Source: an uncultured Methanobrevibacter sp. (GTDB lineage Archaea > Methanobacteriota > Methanobacteria > Methanobacteriales > Methanobacteriaceae). Taken from it: a stretch of 9,378 bases of DNA. The number at the start of each line of letters is the position of its first letter. The first letter of the stretch is position 1. The stretch covers positions 1-9,378 of the forward strand of contig NZ_CALCYR010000289.1 of the NCBI RefSeq assembly GCF_937906425.1, in the 5' to 3' direction. Below are positions 6,501-9,378 of this stretch, piece by piece. The notes under the pieces were generated by a model that searched no databases, was not told the origin of the DNA, and saw only the letters and a program-made list of their open reading frames with translations. The position numbers were made by a program, and so were the translations under genes.

Positions 6501-7713
6501 TGGTACTAGTCCTGGTAATGGTACTAGTCCTGGTAATGAGACTGTTCCTGGTAATGAGACTGCTCCGGGCAATGGTACTAGTCCTGGTTCTGGAAATGCT
6601 ACAAATGTGGGTACTGCTGCTGATTTACAGAAATTGATTGATAATGCTAAGCCTGGTTCTGTTCTTGATTTGGCAAATAAGACCTATGAAAATGTTTCCA
6701 ATATTAATATTACTAAAAACATTACACTTAGTGGTGGAGTAATTGTCAGTGATGGTTCTGCAAGTCCATTGTTCAATATTCTTTCAAATGGAAGCGGACC
6801 TGATTATGTAAGCATTGCAAACAATGTATTTTACCTTAAGAATGGAGATGTAGTTGTTTTAGCAAATGCAAATAGCTCAAGTCCTAGTTCAATTGATGTT
6901 CCGGAAATCAGCATTAAAAACAACAGTTTCCAAGCTGCAAGTGATGATCTTGTTGCAGAATCAGTTACAATTCTAAAACTTGAGTCTTCACTTGGAATAC
7001 TTAATCCGACAAAGGATATTTCTGTACTTTCTAATTCCTTGGAAAGCGGAATGAAGCCATTTTCATTTGTTGTCAGTGAATATGCATCTACAGATGTTTA
7101 TATTCCTGAAGGAGGAAACATTGCTCAGAAATTGGCTACTGAAATTGTATGTAACAATATGACCACTAATGCCATTAATATAAATATTGATGGCAGGAAT
7201 GGTGAATATTTCACCTTTAAATTGGTTGATTCCAATGGAAAGGCATTGGCAAATAAGGATATTGTAGTCGGATTCAATGGCCATGTCTACAGTTATACAA
7301 CTGATGCTAAGGGCAGTGCGCAGACACAGATTAACCTTGGTGTACAGGGAGGTTATACATTTGCTGTAAGTTTCTTAGGTGATGAGTATTATAATGCAAG
7401 CTTTGCTGTAGCGAAAATCACAGTAAATCCAGAACCTGTAAAGCTTACAACTGCAAAGAAAACCTATAAGGCAAGTGCTAAGACTAAGACTCTTACTGCT
7501 ACTTTGGTTTCATCAAGAGGCTCTGCAATTGCCGGAAAGAAAATCAGTTTCACTGTAAATGGCAAAACATACACAGGAACTACTAACTCCAAGGGACTTG
7601 CAACTGTTAAGGTAAGCATTTCCAAGAAAGGAACTTATTCATTTACAGCTAAATTCGCAGGAGACGACAGGTATAAGGCTGTTAGCGTTAAAAACACTTT
7701 AAAATTGAGTTAA
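3544..7713 (+). CDS. Adhesin-like protein B: beta-helix / Flg_new / Big_1 surface protein, 1389 aa
   Basis: A large secreted surface protein, probably an adhesin; ligand unknown. Domains by residue: 1-24 signal peptide (AVSA cleavage site); ~25-75 Ser/Asn/Asp stalk; ~80-180 start of a beta-helix (SLTINGNGHTID); ~180-390 about nine PMP-like repeats with GGAI and N[CS][TI]F..NN.A motifs; ~400-487 an Ig-like domain (SGTYNLKVVYSGDENY). Two 226-residue units follow, from ~493 and ~719. Each opens with a Listeria-Bacteroides/Flg_new repeat (FNATGGEGVMADV, FYGWNVGD, PGENITVSDNI, TVW) and continues with ~150 residues I cannot assign. Residues ~947-1018 are the PGNGT linker; ~1019-1215 a second beta-helix-like part (ADLQKLIDNAKPGSVLDLAN); ~1219-1297 and ~1299-1389 Big_1-type domains. 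It shares the C-terminal module with gene C and the left fragment. No LPxTG, C-terminal helix or catalytic motif is seen. It probably has its own promoter. Confidence 0.92.
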   Translation: MKYKKLMLVTCLLLAILTISAVSASDSAIEIDDNNDYLSDNLQGSNNLDLSSSPSLNSEDSNNPALSSNEILQSSSNTFTDLNNVINGNEDDVIYLDSNYTYSSEDSDFQDGILINRSLTINGNGHTIDAKSSARIFYVGDGIETPLNGMPTVIFNDIVFVNGNSPDVPDTSEDEYETSMGGAILSYNLFSYSVINCTFINNTAEEGGAIAGAMAINCIFTNNSASSSGGAAFYILAENCIFNNNTAVDYGGALYFAQVINSTFNDNTVGDRGGAIFGAFVCENSNFTNNSAGYDGGAIYGAEEIVNSTFIQNHAKNGGALHTADSLNCIFMENYAEDYGGAVYCSEDNTVTDCILENNFANYGGAICGGIASYCSFDANTANIEGDDTYNTSLVNNPNVEISSSIYLDESMLRYYFPKNATGSISIYVDAAEEASYSSEIITGKWIRLYPNDLDLLSSGTYNLKVVYSGDENYENETWEGSLEIVDYAFSIISFNATDGEGEMADVIVETDSVFTLPECNFTKEYRVFYGWNVGDAIKQPGENITVSDNIIIKTVWKFDAVFESGKSKISYKAYDGSTTSINGTLILTDTATGEVLVKNITIGPVQSSMNNATANEGANLTDVAINQLLTIAQTQAGSKELTVKNQTVSNFTATERFDYRTYTWIGNPYEGADDLINQSMMEGFDKGFMLIEGKYGTIWEGSVLMEAEYESDPANCVVSFNATGGEGVMADVSVEANTVFILPECNFTKEYRVFYGWNVGDAIKQPGENITVSDNIIIKTVWKFDAVFESGKSKISYKAYDGSTTSINGTLILTDTATGEVLVKNITIGPVQSSMNNATANEGANLTDVAINQLLTIAQTQAGSKELTVKNQTVSNFNAIERFDNRTYTWIDSPYEGDDGLISYSDIDRFMLIEGKNGIIWEGSVLIEAEYESDSSSNITDENETAPGNGTSPGNGTAPGNGTAPGNGTSPGNGTAPGNGTSPGNGTSPGNGTSPGNETVPGNETAPGNGTSPGSGNATNVGTAADLQKLIDNAKPGSVLDLANKTYENVSNINITKNITLSGGVIVSDGSASPLFNILSNGSGPDYVSIANNVFYLKNGDVVVLANANSSSPSSIDVPEISIKNNSFQAASDDLVAESVTILKLESSLGILNPTKDISVLSNSLESGMKPFSFVVSEYASTDVYIPEGGNIAQKLATEIVCNNMTTNAININIDGRNGEYFTFKLVDSNGKALANKDIVVGFNGHVYSYTTDAKGSAQTQINLGVQGGYTFAVSFLGDEYYNASFAVAKITVNPEPVKLTTAKKTYKASAKTKTLTATLVSSRGSAIAGKKISFTVNGKTYTGTTNSKGLATVKVSISKKGTYSFTAKFAGDDRYKAVSVKNTLKLS
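4081..4713 (+). repeat. PMP-like beta-helix repeats in protein B (about nine)
   Basis: Repeats of 20-25 residues follow the pattern [IV]-N-[CS]-[TI]-F-x-N-N-x-A...G-G-A-[IL], the FxxN/GGAI signature of Chlamydia polymorphic membrane proteins and related parallel beta-helices. Cys occupies the position after Asn in several repeats (NCTF, NCIF three times, DCIL), and Ser replaces it in others (NSTF twice), so one face of the helix may carry a stacked Cys/Ser column. DNA of the repeats is well diverged, so they are old. Confidence 0.85.
5020..6350 (+). repeat. In-frame 678-bp tandem duplication inside gene B
   Basis: Unit 1 starts at 5020 and unit 2 at 5698. Bases 5091-5500 and 5769-6178 (410 bp) are identical; before and after this core the units differ, clearly so over 5501-5690 against 6179-6350, where there are also indels. 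Each unit encodes one Flg_new repeat plus an unassigned domain. Perfect identity confined to the core suggests recent gene conversion, or repeat collapse in assembly. Confidence 0.95.
6382..6597 (+). repeat. 18-bp tandem repeat encoding a sequon-rich PGNGT linker
   Basis: Eleven 18-bp units (6382-6579) encode [A/S/V]-P-G-N-[G/E]-T, followed by one degenerate unit SPGSGN. All eleven carry an N-x-T sequon, so the linker could be glycosylated every six residues, giving a stiff, protected hinge between the adhesive part and the C-terminal module. Units 1 and 11 use CCG GGC while the others use CCT GGT, which suggests that internal units spread by slippage or unequal exchange. Confidence 0.93.
6912..7409 (+). 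repeat. 498-bp perfect repeat, copy in gene B
   Basis: Identical at every base to 8881-9378 in gene C. It covers part of the second beta-helix-like region and most of the first Big_1-type domain. Just upstream, the two genes share only about 75% identity. Downstream of 7409 comparison is possible only through the left fragment, which is about 90% identical overall to the gene B 3' end. Confidence 0.97.
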
Positions 7714-7717
7714 TTGG

Positions 7718-7757
7718 AATAGTTTTTTAGCTATTTCTTTTAATTTTTTCTTTTTTT
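7718..7757 (+). terminator. Hairpin plus T-tracts after gene B
   Basis: AATAG (7718-7722) and CTATT (7731-7735) flank a T-rich loop and are followed by T-runs. About 50 bp after the stop codon matches the region after the left ALP gene (360-405) with few changes, so the terminator travels with the 3' cassette. Confidence 0.55.
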
Positions 7758-7820
7758 AGAACTTTAAGTCATTCTTTCTTTTTTTAAATTAATTTTATCT
7801 TTTTTTAGAACTTTAAATTA

Positions 7821-7980
7821 ATTTTAATAATTTTTTTCTTTTATTTACAATTTTAAATAGATTTTAATATTTTTTTTTCAATTTTAATAATTTTTTTCTT
7901 TTATTTACAATTTTAAATAGATTTTAATAATTTTTTTTCAATTTTAATAATTTTTTTCTTTTATTTATAATTTTAATTTA
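7821..7980. repeat. 60-bp tandem repeat array downstream of gene B
   Basis: Units 7821-7880 and 7881-7940 are almost identical, differing by one base around 7870/7930; a third partial unit runs 7941-7980. Each unit reads ATTTTAATAA, a T-run, CTTTTATTTACAATTTTAAATAG, then a second T-run. The long T-runs could act as serial terminators. The array is not related in sequence to the 40-bp array after gene A beyond its composition. Confidence 0.9.
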
Positions 7981-7990
7981 TTCAAGTTTT

Positions 7991-8136
7991 TTCTTTAAAA
8001 CTCGAACTTTTTTTATCAAAAAAGACAATTTTATATGTCTTTGTTCAAATTTTATAATAAAATTTAAATAGAAACCGACTCTATAAGTATATATATCTTT
8101 TGTTTAGAAATTCATGTTTTTTTTACATAATTTGTT
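7991..8136 (+). promoter_or_regulatory. Promoter block of gene C, shared with gene A
   Basis: Counterpart of 650-794. It keeps the paired palindromes (8007-8024 and 8021-8042), the A/T-rich TATA region with TTTAAATA at 8063-8070, a second candidate TATATATA near 8089-8096, and GTTTAGAAATTCATG before a T-run. With either TATA box the leader of gene C would be about 200-230 nt, much longer than that of gene A, because of the repeat expansion that follows. Confidence 0.6.
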
Positions 8137-8270
8137 TAAAAAAAATATAATAATTTTAATTTTGCGTTTTTTTACAGAATTTGTTTAAAACTATTAGAAT
8201 TTTACGTTTTTTTTAAAGAATTTGTTTAAAAAAAATATTAAAATTTAATATTTTACGTTTTTTTACACAA
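8111..8270 (+). repeat. Four-copy T-run element in the gene C leader
   Basis: Copies of TT[AG]CGTTTTTTTACANAATTTGTTTAAAA start near 8111 (with CATG in place of CG), 8161, 8201 and 8252, spaced 50, 40 and 51 bp; the last copy lacks the TTTGTTTAAA half. Gene A has one copy at the same place (about 771-795). The runs of 7-8 T would be slippage-prone, and in RNA form U-tracts within the leader that could cause early termination or bind a protein. Confidence 0.75.
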
Positions 8271-8307
8271 CTATTAAAAAATAATAATTCTTTCAATCTA
8301 TTTAATT

Positions 8308-8311
8308 GGAG
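8308..8311 (+). promoter_or_regulatory. Ribosome binding site of gene C
   Basis: GGAG lies nine bases before the ATG at 8321. It is weaker than the GAGGT/GAGGTG of genes A and B, but the start is fixed by the conserved MKYKK signal peptide. Confidence 0.55.
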
Positions 8312-8320
8312 CTTGTTCAA

Positions 8321-9378
8321 ATGAAATATAAAAAACTAATGCTTGTAAGTTTATTCTTACTGGCTGTCTTAACAATAGGGGCTGTTAGTGCCATTGATGA
8401 TACATCATCATCTCAAGATGACAATGGAATAACAGCAGAAAATACAGATTCACTGTCTTTCAGCTTGGATGAGGCTGTGACAGTTGATGATAATGGTGCA
8501 GATGATGATATTTCCACATCTGAAGATAAAAAATCAAGTCTTCAAAATTCACTAAGTGCAGGTACAAAAGCAGCAGCAAATAATGCCAGTGAATTACAGG
8601 ATTTAATAGACAAGTCTAAAACTGGTGCAATTTTAGACTTGGCAAATAAGACCTATGCAAATGTCTCTAATATAGACATTTCCAAAAGCATTACAATCAG
8701 TGGCGGAACATTTATCAGTGATGGTTCCGGTAGTCCAATATTCAACATACTTCCTTATAAGGATGGATTTGATTATGTAAACATTACAAACAATGTATTT
8801 TATCTTAAAAATGGAGATGTAGTTGTTTTAGCTACTGCAGAAATTTCAAATCCTAGTTCAATTGAAATTTCAGAAATCAACATTAAAAACAACAGTTTCC
8901 AAGCTGCAAGTGATGATCTTGTTGCAGAATCAGTTACAATTCTAAAACTTGAGTCTTCACTTGGAATACTTAATCCGACAAAGGATATTTCTGTACTTTC
9001 TAATTCCTTGGAAAGCGGAATGAAGCCATTTTCATTTGTTGTCAGTGAATATGCATCTACAGATGTTTATATTCCTGAAGGAGGAAACATTGCTCAGAAA
9101 TTGGCTACTGAAATTGTATGTAACAATATGACCACTAATGCCATTAATATAAATATTGATGGCAGGAATGGTGAATATTTCACCTTTAAATTGGTTGATT
9201 CCAATGGAAAGGCATTGGCAAATAAGGATATTGTAGTCGGATTCAATGGCCATGTCTACAGTTATACAACTGATGCTAAGGGCAGTGCGCAGACACAGAT
9301 TAACCTTGGTGTACAGGGAGGTTATACATTTGCTGTAAGTTTCTTAGGTGATGAGTATTATAATGCAAGCTTTGCTGT
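8321..9378 (+). CDS. Adhesin-like protein C, N-terminal 352 residues; runs off the right edge
   Basis: The frame is open from ATG 8321 to the end without a stop. Residues 1-24 are a signal peptide nearly identical to that of protein A (MKYKKLMLVS, AVSA site). Residues ~25-85 are an acidic Ser/Asp stalk that shares TAENTDSLS with protein A. From ~86 (ASELQDLIDKSKTGAILDLA) it is the beta-helix-like module of protein B, and from residue ~188 on it is identical to protein B at the DNA level. A Big_1-type domain begins at ~283 and is cut by the window edge. It therefore lacks the PMP, Flg_new and PGNGT parts and looks like a minimal ALP: export signal, short stalk and anchoring module. If the window ends are joined, it continues in frame through 56-359 to give 453 aa. 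Whether that join is real is uncertain. Confidence 0.9.
   Translation, partial: MKYKKLMLVSLFLLAVLTIGAVSAIDDTSSSQDDNGITAENTDSLSFSLDEAVTVDDNGADDDISTSEDKKSSLQNSLSAGTKAAANNASELQDLIDKSKTGAILDLANKTYANVSNIDISKSITISGGTFISDGSGSPIFNILPYKDGFDYVNITNNVFYLKNGDVVVLATAEISNPSSIEISEINIKNNSFQAASDDLVAESVTILKLESSLGILNPTKDISVLSNSLESGMKPFSFVVSEYASTDVYIPEGGNIAQKLATEIVCNNMTTNAININIDGRNGEYFTFKLVDSNGKALANKDIVVGFNGHVYSYTTDAKGSAQTQINLGVQGGYTFAVSFLGDEYYNASFA
8881..9378 (+). repeat. 498-bp perfect repeat, copy in gene C
   Basis: Identical to 6912-7409 and ending exactly at the window edge. The base before it differs between copies (A at 8880, G at 6911). Its last 55 bases also form the first 55 bases of the window. Confidence 0.97.
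9324..9378. repeat. Terminal direct repeat, right copy (identical to 1-55)
   Basis: Same 55 bases as the window start. Removing one copy and joining the ends gives 9323 bp and keeps the reading frame of gene C: the split codon GT|T encodes Val, as in gene B (GTA). Confidence 0.95.

Larger units (their letters stand above)
7714..8320. other. 607-bp intergenic region between genes B and C
   Basis: No ORF of useful length. In order: a terminator like that of the left gene (7718-7757), T-rich DNA with two short TTTTTTTAGAACTTTAA copies, a 60-bp tandem array (7821-7980), the promoter block shared with gene A (7991-8136), and a leader built of four copies of a T-run element (8111-8270). Confidence 0.8.

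Noticed and set aside
6255..6637. Reverse-strand PGLVPLPG ORF (6255-6572) and + frame VLVMVLLL ORF (6326-6637)
   Set aside because: Both are shadows of the 18-bp PGNGT repeat read in other frames. The hydrophobic pattern comes from the repeat, not from a membrane protein.
7063..7284. 73-aa reverse-strand ORF, repeated identically at 9032-9253
   Set aside because: Its duplication only reflects the 498-bp repeat shared by genes B and C; the sense frame is well supported.
7821..7980. CRISPR array (60-bp array here, 40-bp array at 3158-3304)
   Set aside because: Units are contiguous tandem copies with no unique spacers, are T-rich throughout, and no cas gene is near.
1..9378. A plasmid or virus genome
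   Set aside because: Despite the matching ends, there is no replication initiator, capsid, terminase, partition or integrase gene, and the end overlap lies inside a gene-family repeat.

Overview
The window looks like a piece of a gut or rumen methanogen of the genus Methanobrevibacter, carrying a cluster of adhesin-like protein (ALP) genes. The evidence is very AT-rich DNA with T-tract intergenic regions, GAGGTG-type ribosome binding sites, TATA-like boxes, and large secreted proteins. Those proteins combine a MKYKK-type signal peptide with Asn/Thr-rich beta-helix, Ig-like and Big_1-like modules, as methanobrevibacterial ALPs do. The genus is inferred; no marker gene is present.

Layout, all on the + strand: (1) 1-359, the 3' end of an ALP gene (two Big_1-type domains). 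(2) 848-3139, gene A, 763 aa: signal peptide, acidic stalk, about five Ig-like domains and two basic C-terminal modules. (3) 3544-7713, gene B, 1389 aa: signal peptide, a beta-helix of GGAI/NCTF (Chlamydia PMP-like) repeats, an Ig-like domain, two 226-aa units that each open with a Listeria-Bacteroides (Flg_new) repeat, an 11-fold PGNGT linker full of N-glycosylation sequons, a second beta-helix-like part and two Big_1-type domains. (4) 8321-9378, gene C, 5' end only: signal peptide, acidic stalk, then the same C-terminal module as gene B. The three gaps (488, 404 and 607 bp) hold no genes. They hold T-rich terminators, promoters and several short tandem repeat arrays.

The genes are mosaics of shared cassettes. 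Genes A and C share a promoter block, signal peptide and acidic stalk. Genes B and C share their 3' module, including 498 bp without a single difference. The partial gene at the left edge carries the same 3' end at about 90% identity. Gene B contains its own 410-bp perfect internal duplication. This fits recombination or gene conversion among surface-protein genes.

The first and last 55 bases of the window are identical, and the window stops on the last base before gene C's repeat would diverge from gene B's. Joining the ends gives a 9323-bp circle in which gene C runs in frame into the left fragment to make a complete 453-aa ALP. The exact 55-bp overlap at a repeat boundary is what a k=55 de Bruijn assembler leaves, so the apparent circle is more likely an assembly-graph loop through a repeat than a plasmid. 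No replication, capsid, transposase or recombinase gene is present. I see no defence system, CRISPR array or RNA gene.
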